This document shows positions 23,425 to 31,993 of a DNA stretch of 64,000 bases, one piece after another. The position numbers and the translations under genes are program-made. The first letter of the stretch is position 1. Each line of letters starts with the position of its first letter. Below the pieces are notes generated by a model. That model ran no database searches. It was not told the DNA's origin and was given only the letters and a program-made list of their open reading frames with translations. Source of the stretch: Aldehydirespirator sp965116965 (lineage in GTDB: Bacteria; Actinomycetota; Acidimicrobiia; Acidimicrobiales; Aldehydirespiratoraceae); the NCBI GenBank assembly GCA_965116965.1, contig OZ220743.1, positions 2,976,001 through 3,040,000 of the forward strand, in the 5' to 3' direction.

Positions 23425-25113
23425 ATGCGGCCCCTGACAAGGACCCTGCGCCAGGCCCGCAACCCGCGCCTGCTGGCCGCGTCGGCAGCCACCGGCGTGA
23501 TCGTGGCGCTGGTGGTGGCCGCCTTCGAGACTCTGGCGCTCCACATCGTGCTCGAGCGGGTCCTGCACCAGAATCTGGCCGTACTCGCGCTGGCCCCCGT
23601 GCTCGGCATCGCCGCCTCCAAGCTGGTGCTGCGCACCGTGGGCGGCGGCACGTCGGGTTCCACCTCCGACGAGTACGTCCGAGCGTTCCATGAGCGCCAT
23701 CCCAGCATCCCCTTCCGGTTCCTCCCCGCCAAGCTGCTGGCGGGGATAACCACCATCGGCGGCGGTGGCGCGGTGGGCCTCGAGGGCCCGTCGCTCTACG
23801 CAGGCTCCTCGATCGGTCTCTTCGTCCACGAGCATCTGGGCCGCTTCTTCCGGCGCGACGAGGCCCGCTTGCTGCTCACAGCAGGGGCTGCAGCCGGAGT
23901 GGCCGCGGTGTTCAAGACCCCGGCCACCGGCGTCATCTTCGCCCTCGAAGCCCCCTACCGCGACGACGTGACCCCTCAGGCTCTGCTCCCCGCGCTGATC
24001 GCGTCGGCTGCGAGCTACGTCACATTCGTGTTCCTCGTCGGCAGCACCCCTGTCGTCCCGTTCCTCGGTGAGGGCCCCACCGACGCCAGCGGCGCGGCCG
24101 CGATGCTGGACGTGCAGATCGGCGACCTGCTGGGAGCGCTGATCCTGGGGATCGCCGCAGGGCTCGGCGGCCGGGGCTTCGCGTGGCTCGTGCGCCGGGC
24201 CAAGCACGCCACCCACACCGTCTCCTGGCCGCGCAGGGCTCTGGCCGCGGCGGTGGTCATGGCCGGTCTGACCCTGCTGGCCGACGCCGCCTTCGGCGAG
24301 GTCCTCAGCCTCGGGCCGGGCACCAAGGCAATGGAATGGGTTGTGCAGCAGGATGCCCTGGAGCTGATCGCTCTGCTGTTCGGCGTCAGGGTGGCGGCCA
24401 CCCTGGCCACAGTGCTGGGCGACGGCGTCGGGGGTCTGTTCATCCCGCTCGCGACGCTCGGGGTGGTCGTGGGCCAGTTCGTCGGCGTGGCCCTGGACGC
24501 GGAGTCCACCGGCCTGTACGCCACGCTGGGCCTCGCCGCGTTCCTCGGCGCCGGCTACCGGGCCCCCATCGCGGCGGTGATGTTCGTGGCCGAGTCCACC
24601 GGCGCAGCCGCATTCGTCGTGCCTGCGCTGGTGGCCGCGGCGGTCAGCCAGGTGGTAGGAGGGCCGTCCTCGGTCACCGAGTACCAGCGATCCAAGCGGC
24701 TGGGCCATCTCGAACAGCGCTTCACCCTGCCCCTCAGCTCGATCCTCACCACCGACGTGCTGACGGTGCCGCCCGACGCCACCGTGTCCGAGTTCGTGTA
24801 CATGCACGTCCTGGGCCGGCGTGAGCGGGTGGTGCCGGTCGTGGAGGGCAGTTCCTATCTGGGCATGGCCCAGCTCGCCCAGCTGTCGTCGGTGAACCGC
24901 GACGAATGGGAGACCACGTCAGTCGAGTCCATGATGACGATCGACCTCCCGGCCGGATCACCGTCGTGGACCGTGCGCGATGCGGTGGTGGCCATGGAAG
25001 CGGCCGACATCGAGGTGCTGGCCGTGACCGACGGCGCCGGCAACTTCATCGGCGTCGTCACCGAGGACGACGTCGTGCGGCTCGGCGAGATCCTCGAGGA
25101 GACCGAGGGCTAG
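23425..25113 (+). CDS. ClC-family chloride channel/transporter with C-terminal CBS pair
   Basis: Membrane protein of 562 residues moving chloride (or another anion). The N-terminal two thirds is the ClC fold with about ten or more hydrophobic segments. Selectivity motifs: GGTSGS (around 73-78, in place of GSGIP), GAVGLEGPS with the gating Glu retained, and GVGGLFIP. The retained Glu favours a proton-coupled exchanger over a pure channel (from family knowledge). Two CBS domains follow (about 435-560: SSILTTDVLTVPPDATVSEF and SMMTIDLPAGSPSWTVRDAV). ATG 23425 follows the dispersed repeat directly. Confidence 0.9.
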   Translation: MRPLTRTLRQARNPRLLAASAATGVIVALVVAAFETLALHIVLERVLHQNLAVLALAPVLGIAASKLVLRTVGGGTSGSTSDEYVRAFHERHPSIPFRFLPAKLLAGITTIGGGGAVGLEGPSLYAGSSIGLFVHEHLGRFFRRDEARLLLTAGAAAGVAAVFKTPATGVIFALEAPYRDDVTPQALLPALIASAASYVTFVFLVGSTPVVPFLGEGPTDASGAAAMLDVQIGDLLGALILGIAAGLGGRGFAWLVRRAKHATHTVSWPRRALAAAVVMAGLTLLADAAFGEVLSLGPGTKAMEWVVQQDALELIALLFGVRVAATLATVLGDGVGGLFIPLATLGVVVGQFVGVALDAESTGLYATLGLAAFLGAGYRAPIAAVMFVAESTGAAAFVVPALVAAAVSQVVGGPSSVTEYQRSKRLGHLEQRFTLPLSSILTTDVLTVPPDATVSEFVYMHVLGRRERVVPVVEGSSYLGMAQLAQLSSVNRDEWETTSVESMMTIDLPAGSPSWTVRDAVVAMEAADIEVLAVTDGAGNFIGVVTEDDVVRLGEILEETEG

Positions 25114-25132
25114 CCGGGGCGTCTGCCGAGGG

Positions 25133-25309
25133 TCAGTCGTCGTCGGCGGAGAACTCCTCTTCGGCGAACTCCTCCGCCCAGGACGCGTGCTCGGGCTTGA
25201 CGTAGTCGTCTGGTTCGTTGAAGGATTCGATCAGCCCTTGGAGATCGTCTGCCTGCGAGCGCTTGAACTTGCGGGCTTCCTCATACCTTCGGTGTCGCCC
25301 CTTTTTCAC
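25133..25309 (-). CDS. Small protein with basic start and acidic tail (58 aa, DUF3073-like pattern)
   Basis: GTG 25309 gives MKKGRHRRYEEARKFKRSQA, then an acidic C terminus ending EEFAEEEFSADDD. A strongly basic start and acidic tail are the look of DUF3073-type small actinobacterial proteins, but there is no sure match. GGGAGTTGGGCC just upstream may be the ribosome site. Convergent with the ClC gene; an upstream in-frame extension to 25474 runs into the rnd 3' end and has no coding look. Confidence 0.65.
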   Translation of the reverse strand: MKKGRHRRYEEARKFKRSQADDLQGLIESFNEPDDYVKPEHASWAEEFAEEEFSADDD

Positions 25310-25397
25310 GGCCCAACTCCCGGTTTGACGGATTCGCAGAGCCTCCAGTGTACCGGCTGGGCGCGACCGGACCACTACAATCGGCCACCAGGGAAGC

Positions 25398-26558
25398 TCA
25401 TACCACTGGCCGGTGGCTGCGTTCCTCGAGCACGAGTTGACCGTTGTCGAAGGCCAGAGCGGCCTCACCCGCAACGAGCCGGCGCAGCGGGTCCCCTACC
25501 ATCTCCGAACGCCACCCCGTCGCCAGCCGGGCGTCCGCGTCGCCGCGGATCAATGCCTCGATGTCGGCCCGGGTGGCCAGCAGCGACGGTTCGATCATGC
25601 GGTCGCGGGCGAGCTGGCTCACCCAGGAGATCACCAAGCCCACCGCCGGGCGAAGGCGGTCGACGGCGTCGGAACGGGCCGCACGCTTCGGGGGCGGGCG
25701 CCAATCGGACGCGAGCCCCTCGGCGACCGCCTGGAGGATGGCCGGGCCCAACCGGCCTCGAGCCACGCCCTCGCCCACGCCCCGCACTGCGGCCAGCTCC
25801 TCGGTCGTTCGGGGCGCAGCCTGCGCGATCGACACCACCGCGACGTCCGACAGCACATGGCGGACCGGTTGGTTGACCCTGGACGCCCTGCGCTCGCGCC
25901 ACATGGCCACCGACCGGGCCACGGGCAGATCGCGGCGCCTCAGATGCCGCGCCTCCTTGAGCCGGGACCAGGCGTCCTCGGGGCGCTGCTGGTGGCGGTT
26001 GCGCTCCAGCAGCAACTCGAATTCCGCTTCTGCCCAGGCCTGCCGGCCGACCTCCTGGAGCCGGGACGCAAACCTGTCGTGGATCTCCAGCAGGTGCATG
26101 ACATCGCCGGCCGCGTAGTCGAGTTGCGAGACCTTCAGCGGCCGTACCAGCCAGTCGGTGAGCCGGTCCGCCTTCGGGGGCCTCCAGCCGATCTCGCTCT
26201 CGTACAGCGACGACAGCGCGGGGGTGCCGAGACCGAGGAATCCGGCCGCAATCTGAGTGTCGAAGACGCGCCCGGGGACCGCGCCGCAGCAGTCGTCGAG
26301 GACCTCCAGGTCCTGGCCTGCCGCGTGAGCGACCATGAGCCCGCCCACCCCGAACACCTCGGCCAGAGGCTTCACATCGACGGCCAGCGGGTCGATCAGG
26401 ACCAGATCGCCCGACCAGGCGACCTGGATGAGCGCGGCTTGGGGGCGGTAGGTGCGCTCCCGGTGAAACTCGGTGTCGAGCGCGAAGCGAGGCTCGGAGA
26501 CCAGCGCGCCCACCACGTCTCGCAACCCGCGGTCGGAGTCGATGTAGCGATAGGACAT
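25398..26558 (-). CDS. rnd: Ribonuclease D family 3'-5' exonuclease
   Basis: 3'-end trimming exonuclease of structured RNAs, 386 residues. The DEDD exonuclease residues are visible: Asp28 and Glu30 in ALDTEFHRERTY, Asp in HAAGQDLEVLDDCC, and the final Tyr/Asp pair in LDYAAGDVMHLLEIH. One HRDC domain follows (about 205-285, RRDLPVARSVAMWRERRAS). The C-terminal part is less conserved. ATG 26558 (MSYRYIDSDRG) is chosen; the open frame further upstream overlaps the rhodanese gene. The product also carries the typical actinobacterial length. Confidence 0.9.
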   Translation of the reverse strand: MSYRYIDSDRGLRDVVGALVSEPRFALDTEFHRERTYRPQAALIQVAWSGDLVLIDPLAVDVKPLAEVFGVGGLMVAHAAGQDLEVLDDCCGAVPGRVFDTQIAAGFLGLGTPALSSLYESEIGWRPPKADRLTDWLVRPLKVSQLDYAAGDVMHLLEIHDRFASRLQEVGRQAWAEAEFELLLERNRHQQRPEDAWSRLKEARHLRRRDLPVARSVAMWRERRASRVNQPVRHVLSDVAVVSIAQAAPRTTEELAAVRGVGEGVARGRLGPAILQAVAEGLASDWRPPPKRAARSDAVDRLRPAVGLVISWVSQLARDRMIEPSLLATRADIEALIRGDADARLATGWRSEMVGDPLRRLVAGEAALAFDNGQLVLEERSHRPVV

Positions 26559-26608
26559 CGCAGCGCGGCCGCCGGCGCGGGCATGGCGATGGCGGGACAC
26601 GGGGTCCG

Positions 26609-26950
26609 TCAACCGGACGCGGGGCCCGTCTCCACCGGTCGGCCCGACTGGTGCCAGGCGTTGGTTCCGCCGGCGACGTTGACCGCGTCCACACCCAGGG
26701 CCCGCAGGAATCCGACGGCCTGCCCGCTGCGGCCCCCGACCGCGCACACCACGCACACCGCTTGGCCCGCCGCGGCCGCCCGGAACTCCTCGACTTCCTC
26801 CGGGACTGACGCCAGCGGCACCAGCACTGCGCCCGGTATGCGCACTTCGGTGTACTCGTCAGGCTCGCGCACGTCGAAGACGGCCGCTCCGGCCGCTCGC
26901 CGACGCTCGAGTTCGTCGATGTCTATCTCGGGGATGTCGGCGGCTTCCAT
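26609..26950 (-). CDS. Single-domain rhodanese-like sulfurtransferase
   Basis: Predicted sulfane-sulfur carrier, 113 residues. Features: VFDVREPDEYTEVRIPGAVLV (CH2A-like region) and the active-site loop with Cys in VCVVCAVGGRSGQAV, ending NVAGGTNAWHQSGRPVE. ATG 26950 gives MEAADIPEIDIDEL. It overlaps the 3' end of mobA by 28 bases, so translation is probably coupled. A role in sulfur transfer to molybdopterin or TtuB is possible but unproven. Confidence 0.88.
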   Translation of the reverse strand: MEAADIPEIDIDELERRRAAGAAVFDVREPDEYTEVRIPGAVLVPLASVPEEVEEFRAAAAGQAVCVVCAVGGRSGQAVGFLRALGVDAVNVAGGTNAWHQSGRPVETGPASG

Positions 26951-27606
26951 ACCTGCCTCTGTCTTGTGGCCACCGCCAATCGTAGTTGGGGAAGGTCCTC
27001 GGGACGGTCTGCGTCGGCGAACCAGCTCGCTCCAGGAACCTCGACCGCCACCGACCGCAGGTGCCCGGCTGCGGTGTTCAGCGCCCTCACTCCGTTGGCG
27101 AAGACCTCCGACAGCCGCGGCAGGCAGCTCCGGCGCCATCCCGCGTGCAACCACTGGTGGACCCCGCTGCCCAGCGGCACGACCAGATCGGCCCGGGGCG
27201 CTCCTGCCTCGCGACGGGCGGCCGCCTCAGCTACGAGGAGCTCGACCACCGAACGCACTGCCGCCGGGTCGGGCGCCTTCACATCGCAGGGCAGGGTCAC
27301 CACCGCGTCCATGCCGGAGTCACCGAGCGAGTCGAGTGCCTCGAGGGCGGTGATCACCCCTCCCAGCGGACCTTCGCCGGGATGGCGGTCAGGCACGTGT
27401 TCCAGGCCCAGGGCACTGATGCGGGCGTCGTCTCCGCCCACCACCAGCACCGGCGCAGCCCCCGCGGCCCGCAGCGCGCCGACGGCGCGTACCACCATCG
27501 GCTCGTTGTCGATCTCGATGAACGCCTTGTCCGTGCCCATCCTGGAGCTGGCCCCGCCCGCCAGCACCGCACCCATGCAGCGAGGGGTCGGACCCGGACT
27601 ATCCAT
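26923..27606 (-). CDS. mobA: Molybdenum cofactor guanylyltransferase-like nucleotidyltransferase
   Basis: Cytoplasmic GTP:molybdopterin guanylyltransferase family, 227 residues. The nucleotide-binding signature LAGGASSRMGTDKAFI is near the start, with the metal-binding region VVTLPCDVKAPDPAAV in the middle. MobA against another NTP-transferase such as MocA cannot be settled without comparison; the GxDK spacing fits MobA. ATG 27606. The rhodanese gene begins inside its 3' end. Confidence 0.85.
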   Translation of the reverse strand: MDSPGPTPRCMGAVLAGGASSRMGTDKAFIEIDNEPMVVRAVGALRAAGAAPVLVVGGDDARISALGLEHVPDRHPGEGPLGGVITALEALDSLGDSGMDAVVTLPCDVKAPDPAAVRSVVELLVAEAAARREAGAPRADLVVPLGSGVHQWLHAGWRRSCLPRLSEVFANGVRALNTAAGHLRSVAVEVPGASWFADADRPEDLPQLRLAVATRQRQVWKPPTSPR

Positions 27607-27659
27607 GCGGCCCCATGACGGCTGGGCGATTCCCGCTCTTGCTCATCGCGCCCGGATGC

Positions 27660-28127
27660 TCACGAGTCTCCGCCTACCCGCTCGGCCTCCGGGGGCGGCC
27701 AGTCGGGGTCGAGCTGGACCAGGAACAGGGCGCACCGCTCAGCTTCGTCGATCTCGCCGATGCGTCCCGCGACGCGCTGGAGCCCGCCGAGGGCGCGCAG
27801 GAACCCGCGGTTCGAATGATACCTCCAGCGCACGTAGCCCGAGCCGCGCCAACCGCTGGCCCGGAGCCGGTCCAGGCCGCGGTGATATCCCGTGCGGAAC
27901 GCGGCGTAGGCCACGGCCGGTGGCGCGCCCGTCGACTCCAGGGTCTCGCCCAGCGATGCCCATGCCTCCAGGCTGACCGGCCAGCGTTCGCAGACCGCAC
28001 CCAGTTCGGCTATGGGGTCGTCGCTCCTGGCTGCGGAGGCCAGCGCGGCCCGAATGTCGGAGGGCTCAGGATCGAGAACCGTCTCGGGCGGACCGTGCGG
28101 CAACAGGGGAACGCCGGCGTCACTCAC
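27660..28127 (-). CDS. DUF3151 family protein
   Basis: Actinobacterial conserved protein of unknown function, 155 residues. The family stretch is AYAAFRTGYHRGLDRLRASGWRGSG followed by NRGFLRALGGLQRVAGRIGE. It is soluble and mostly helical. GTG 28127 is used. Lies 53 bases upstream of mobA on the same strand. The gap holds only a partial remnant of the dispersed repeat (CCCGCTCTTGCTC at 27630). Confidence 0.85.
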   Translation of the reverse strand: MSDAGVPLLPHGPPETVLDPEPSDIRAALASAARSDDPIAELGAVCERWPVSLEAWASLGETLESTGAPPAVAYAAFRTGYHRGLDRLRASGWRGSGYVRWRYHSNRGFLRALGGLQRVAGRIGEIDEAERCALFLVQLDPDWPPPEAERVGGDS

Positions 28128-28138
28128 CGCCGCCGAGG

Positions 28139-28230
28139 CTACAGGGGCCGAGCGAATTGGCGGGCAATCCGGCCCATGCGGGCGAGGCCGTGGCCCGAGC
28201 GGCCCTCAGGTCGCAGCGAACAGCAGCGGG
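28139..28230 (+). repeat. Dispersed intergenic repeat, copy
   Basis: Plus orientation: GGGGCCGAGCG at 28144, then GCGAGGCCGTGGCCCGAGC and the diverged core GGCCCTCAGGTCGCAGCG ending AACAGCAGCGGG. This copy shares the CTCAGGTCGCAGCG variant with the copy at 48566, so at least two sequence subtypes exist. Confidence 0.75.
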
Positions 28231-28297
28231 AGCGGCAGCATCGCGACGCGAGGGCCTTCACCTGTCAGCGCGGCCTCAATGGCTAACGTGCGCTGCG

Positions 28298-28561
28298 GTG
28301 TTAGGTGATTGGGTCGACGCCGAGTCTCTGCAGGCGATCATCCTCGGCGCGATCGTCGCCCTGGGGGTCCTTGCCGCGCTGGTGATGAAGGTGGTACGCA
28401 AGCTGCTGCTGCGGCTCGTGCTCGTGGTGCTGATCGGCGCGCTGGCCGCCAGCCTGTGGCTCCAGCGCGCCGACTTGCAGGATTGCGTGGAGACCTGCTC
28501 CTGCAAGCTCTACGGCCAGCAGGTCGCCGTCCCGGCCGACGCCAACCCCAACTGCGCCTAG
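28298..28561 (+). CDS. Small membrane protein with Cys-rich tail, 3' end formed by a MITE
   Basis: Not recognised. GTG 28298 gives about 87 residues: a short start, two hydrophobic segments (AIILGAIVALGVLAALVM and LLLRLVLVVLIGALAASLWL), then a Cys-rich tail CVETCSCKLYGQQVAVPADANPNCA. The TAG stop (28559-28561) lies inside the terminal inverted repeat of the adjacent element, so the original C terminus may have been longer or different. The open frame upstream of 28298 overlaps the dispersed repeat and is probably noncoding. Confidence 0.55.
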   Translation: MLGDWVDAESLQAIILGAIVALGVLAALVMKVVRKLLLRLVLVVLIGALAASLWLQRADLQDCVETCSCKLYGQQVAVPADANPNCA

Positions 28562-28698
28562 TGTCCTGAGTCAGGAATCCGTTGCAGATGTCGCCGCCAG
28601 TTTTCTCGGGCGGTTTGTGTGCACTGAGTGTGCAGAACCAACCCGGGATTTCACGGAGGTCTGAACAAGCCGCTTGAACTTGCGACTCAGGACACTAG
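28558..28698. mobile_element. MITE-like element, 141 bp, 15-bp perfect terminal inverted repeats
   Basis: CTAGTGTCCTGAGTC (28558-28572) and GACTCAGGACACTAG (28684-28698) are exact inverted copies. The TA at each outer edge would be the target duplication of an IS630/Tc1-mariner-type element (family knowledge; inference here). The 111-base interior has no ORF. A full-length parent transposon is not in the window. Confidence 0.8.
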
Positions 28699-28819
28699 CC
28701 GAAGGAGTCAGGCCGGAGGTGGCGGCGAGTCTGGGCGACCGACGATGAGCGCAGCCCCGTCGGTCGGAGGGGCTCGACGACAGGACCCGCCGGCCGGGAA
28801 GACGACGGCGCTAGGCCAG

Positions 28820-30253
28820 TCAGGGAATGCGCTCCAGGCGGAGCACGTTGGCGCTGCGGGACCGGTTGTCCGCGCCGGCCAATATCGCGACGATCTCCCC
28901 GGAGCGTGCGAAGTCCCGGTCTCGGGCCACCGCCACCGCCTGGCGGACCATCTCCTCGTTGGAGCCCCTGTCCTTGACCAGTACCGGTGTGGTGCCCCAG
29001 CTCAGGGTGAGCTGCTGCACGGTCCTGGAGTTGTGGGACAGGCCGATGATCCGGGCATGGGGCCGGAACCGGGCCATCGACCGCACGGTGAAGCCGGTGC
29101 CGGAGATGGCCAGGATGGTGGAGATCCCCAGCCCGTCGGCGGCCCGCCAGGCGGCCATGGTCATGGCGTCGGTGATCGAGGCCGCGTCGTGGGTGGAGTC
29201 GTCGGTCATGCGCAGTTCGGCGAGGCGTTCGGCCCACAGCTCGTAGTCGAATTCCTCGTCGGCCCGCTGGGCGATGCGGTCCATGGTGCGGACCACGTTC
29301 GCGGGATCGGTCCCGATGGCGGTCTCGCCCGAGAGCATCAATGCCGAGGAGCCGTCGAAGACGGCGTTGGCCACGTCGCTGGCCTCGGCCCGGGTGGGCG
29401 ACGGGCGCGACGCCATCGACTCGAGCATCTGGGTTGCGGTTATCACTGGACGGCCGCCCGCGATGCACTGCTGGATGATCTGCTTCTGGAGATGGGGCAG
29501 CTCCTCGATGCTGCACTCGCTGCCGAGGTCGCCGCGGGCCACCATGATCGCTCCGGCGGTGTCGATGATGCCGGCCAGATTCTGCACGGCCGCCCTGGTC
29601 TCGATCTTGGCCACCAGCAGCGGGCCCCGCGGATGGGGCTCGGTTCCGACCCGCCGGATGTCGTGAGCGGAACGCACGAACGATATGGCCACCATGTCCA
29701 CGCCGAGCTCGATGAAGGCGTCGAGCGCCACGAAGTCGCTGGGGGTCGGGGTAGACATCCGCAGCCGGTCGGCGGGGATGTGCACGCCGGGACAGCCCGA
29801 CAGGATGCCGCCGTGGATGACGCGGACCTTGAGGCGGTCGCCGCCCTTGTCGATCACGTCGAGCACTACCCGCCCGTCGCCCACGTCGAGGGTGTCCCCC
29901 ACCAGCACATCATCCATGAGGCCCTCGTAGTCCACCTCCACGACGCTGTCGGTCGAGCGGTCGTTTCCGACCACCAGCTCGACGGTGCTGTCGGGGTGGA
30001 ACCCCACGGAATCCTCGCCGAAGTTGGCCGCCCGCACCTTGGGTCCGGGGAGGTCCACCAGGATTCCCACCGGCCGGCCCTCCTGCTCGGAGACCCAGCG
30101 GATGCGCCGGTAGCGCTCGATGGCCTCGTCGATGGTTCCGTGGGCCAGCCCGATGCGGGCCACGTCCATTCCCGCGGCCATCATGTCCCGCAGCGTGGAC
30201 TCGTCCTCGCTGGCCGGACCGATGGTGGCGACGATCTTCGTGCGGCGCTGCAT
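28820..30253 (-). CDS. pyk: Pyruvate kinase
   Basis: Last step of glycolysis, phosphoenolpyruvate plus ADP to pyruvate plus ATP. The 477 residues start MQRRTKIVATIGPAS. Further family marks: GMDVARIGLAHG (Asn-Phe-Ser replaced by Gly-Leu-Ala in the usual RxNFSHG), GPKVRAANFG, the catalytic Lys/Glu region LLVAKIETRAAVQNL, MVARGDLGSECSIEELPHLQ and ATQMLESMASRPSPTRAEASDVANAVFDG (given here as separate conserved blocks). The C-terminal domain is complete. ATG 30253; the frame beyond it is open but unlike the family. Divergent from the glycerophosphodiesterase over 99 bases. Confidence 0.94.
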   Translation of the reverse strand: MQRRTKIVATIGPASEDESTLRDMMAAGMDVARIGLAHGTIDEAIERYRRIRWVSEQEGRPVGILVDLPGPKVRAANFGEDSVGFHPDSTVELVVGNDRSTDSVVEVDYEGLMDDVLVGDTLDVGDGRVVLDVIDKGGDRLKVRVIHGGILSGCPGVHIPADRLRMSTPTPSDFVALDAFIELGVDMVAISFVRSAHDIRRVGTEPHPRGPLLVAKIETRAAVQNLAGIIDTAGAIMVARGDLGSECSIEELPHLQKQIIQQCIAGGRPVITATQMLESMASRPSPTRAEASDVANAVFDGSSALMLSGETAIGTDPANVVRTMDRIAQRADEEFDYELWAERLAELRMTDDSTHDAASITDAMTMAAWRAADGLGISTILAISGTGFTVRSMARFRPHARIIGLSHNSRTVQQLTLSWGTTPVLVKDRGSNEEMVRQAVAVARDRDFARSGEIVAILAGADNRSRSANVLRLERIP

Positions 30254-30352
30254 GCCCACAACGCTACCGCCGGCGCCGACTACCTGTGGATAACTGCCTG
30301 CTCGCACCTCTTGGACCCGCTACGGTCCGCTTGGGCCCGCTACGGTGCGAGC

Positions 30353-31114
30353 ATGCCGCGCCACCCCTACCTGGACGTGAACGGGCCCATCGCCTTCGCC
30401 CATCGCGGCGGAGCCGAGGAGTTCCCCGAGAACACGCTGCGGGCCTTTCGCCACGCCGTGGACCTGGGCTACACCCATGTGGAGACCGACGTGCACGCCA
30501 CCGCCGACGGAATCGCGGTCGCCTTCCACGACGACTCCCTGGACCGGGTCACCGACGGGCGCGGCGCCGTCGGCGACCTCCCCTGGAATCAGGTTCGGCA
30601 GGCCCTGGTGGCCGGCACCGACCCGATCCTGCTCCTCGACGAGCTCCTCGAGGAGCTGCCGGACACCAGGATCAACATCGATCCCAAGAGCGACGCCGCG
30701 GTCGGGCCGCTGGTGGAGGTGCTCCGCCGGACGGGCGCGATCGATCGGGTATGCGTGTGCTCGTTCTCGGACCGCCGCACCAGGCGGGTGCGCGACCAGA
30801 TCGGGGCCTCGCTGTGCGTCGGTGCCGGGCCCCGCGGCATCGCACGCCTGCTGGCCGCCTCGGCCCGTCTGGCCGCGCCGGCGTCGTTCGACTTCCACGC
30901 CGCCCAGGTGCCGGTCCGCGCCAAGGGACTGACGCTGGTACGGCCCGCGGTGCTGGACGCGGCCCATCGTCACGGGGTGGCAGTGCACGTCTGGACCATC
31001 GACGAGCCGGCCGAGATGCACCGGCTCCTCGACATGGGGGTCGATGGAATCATGACCGACCGGCCTGCCGCGCTGCGCCAGGTGATGATCGAACGGGGCT
31101 ACTGGACGGCGTGA
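30353..31114 (+). CDS. Glycerophosphodiester phosphodiesterase
   Basis: Hydrolyses glycerophosphodiesters to glycerol-3-phosphate and alcohol. The 253-residue TIM-barrel protein shows AHRGGAEEFPENTLRAF (catalytic His and Arg, metal Glu), ETDVHATADGIAVAFHDDSL (metal Glu/Asp and second catalytic His) and the end GVDGIMTDRP. There is no signal peptide, so it acts in the cytoplasm. ATG 30353. Two CCCGCTACGGT direct repeats lie just upstream (30316 and 30336), in the likely promoter region shared with pyk. Confidence 0.92.
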   Translation: MPRHPYLDVNGPIAFAHRGGAEEFPENTLRAFRHAVDLGYTHVETDVHATADGIAVAFHDDSLDRVTDGRGAVGDLPWNQVRQALVAGTDPILLLDELLEELPDTRINIDPKSDAAVGPLVEVLRRTGAIDRVCVCSFSDRRTRRVRDQIGASLCVGAGPRGIARLLAASARLAAPASFDFHAAQVPVRAKGLTLVRPAVLDAAHRHGVAVHVWTIDEPAEMHRLLDMGVDGIMTDRPAALRQVMIERGYWTA

Positions 31115-31245
31115 AGCGGCCGCCGGAAGCCCGCCCGCGGCCCCCTGAGCGACGCTGAGTTGTGACCGCACTGTGCATAACTGGGCCGTGCTTGGGGATT
31201 TCTTGAGAATGTTCGGGATCTCGATGGGGATTTCGCGTTTTCGGG

Positions 31246-31280
31246 TTGACAACCCAGCGCGAACCCCGCAAGATGCCCAG
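31246..31280 (+). promoter_or_regulatory. Candidate promoter for the structured-RNA region
   Basis: TTGACA at about 31247-31252, a perfect -35 box, followed after 17 bases by CAAGAT, a weak match to TATAAT. Transcription would begin near 31280, just at the start of the highly structured stretch. Confidence 0.45.
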
Positions 31281-31282
31281 TG

Positions 31283-31840
31283 TCCGAAGTGAGCAGCGAC
31301 AGAGACACCGGACCAGCAGCCGAGGGTTTCGGCCCGGAGCAGCGGAGCGGAGTTGATGGAGCGGTCCGCAGAGGGCGCCCAGCCAGCCAGGCCGGCTCCC
31401 CGGAGCCGGCGGGTCAGCCGGGGACACGGAGGTTCTCCTCCGAGCAAGCGGCAGGAATCCCCGACGGGGGAGGGTGACCGCAAGGTCGGAGAAGGATCGC
31501 CATCGCCGGGAGGCCCGGCGACGACCGATCACACCGCCGGGTGTGGGAGGGAGTCACTGGAACCGCCTCCAGGTGAGTGTGTCGCCGAGGCGCCGGGTCG
31601 AGTCCGATCCCGACGGGGAGCGGGGAGAACCGGAGTCTCAGGAGGTGCCGACGGGCATCGCCGGGTGATCCAGGCCAACGCCACGGAGCCGTCCGGGGCG
31701 GGGGTCAGGGCACGGAGCCGGATACGGCGATGTGCTCCGGAGTACCGCAGAATCCGCCGGGAGGATGCGGTCGGTGGATAGGCGCAATCGGAGCCCCGAG
31801 AAGTTGAGCGGCGCAAGCCGGGAGGCTACTCGGGGCTCCG
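31283..31840 (+). ncRNA. Candidate large structured noncoding RNA of unknown family
   Basis: This is most of an 880-base stretch without a recognisable gene (31115-31993). It holds many strong hairpins in one orientation: 31391-31410 (GCCGGCTCC/GGAGCCGGC), 31427-31442 (CGGAGG TTCT CCTCCG), 31476-31487 (GACC GCAA GGTC), 31504-31520 (CGCCGGG AGG CCCGGCG) within an outer GATCG/CGATC pair (31495-31499 with 31526-31530), and a closing 12-bp stem 31789-31800 with 31829-31840 that encloses CGGC GCAA GCCG. Two loops are GNRA tetraloops. A TTGACA -35 box precedes it. It lacks the signature blocks of RNase P RNA and tmRNA, as far as I can read, and the SRP RNA tip. No open frame in it looks coding. Boundaries are approximate. 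Confidence 0.5.
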
Positions 31841-31865
31841 TCGCGTCCCGGCCACGGTCATGCAC

Positions 31866-31894
31866 TGAAACCGCCGACGGCAAGTGTGTATACT
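31866..31894 (+). promoter_or_regulatory. Promoter of surface-protein gene 1
   Basis: TGAAAC (31866-31871), 17 bases, then TATACT (31889-31894). The same block, GTGTATACT then YCCCCGCAG, recurs before surface-protein gene 2 at 32905, so the two copies support each other as a real promoter. Confidence 0.65.
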
Positions 31895-31993
31895 CCCCCG
31901 CAGCTACGCTTGCGTGCGCCCGCGGTGCGCGCAAGGGGGAGCTTGGAACAAGCACATCGGGGAGCTGCTGGCTCCATGAAAGGACAGTCACAG

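Noticed and set aside
31353..31781. 142-codon ORF within the structured-RNA region
   Set aside because: Composition (Gly/Arg/Pro/Ser-rich, no hydrophobic core) and lack of a ribosome site argue against coding.
31283..31840. RNase P RNA or tmRNA
   Set aside because: The conserved GAGGAAAGTCC and ACAGAA blocks of RNase P, and a tRNA-like end or tag frame of tmRNA, are not found.
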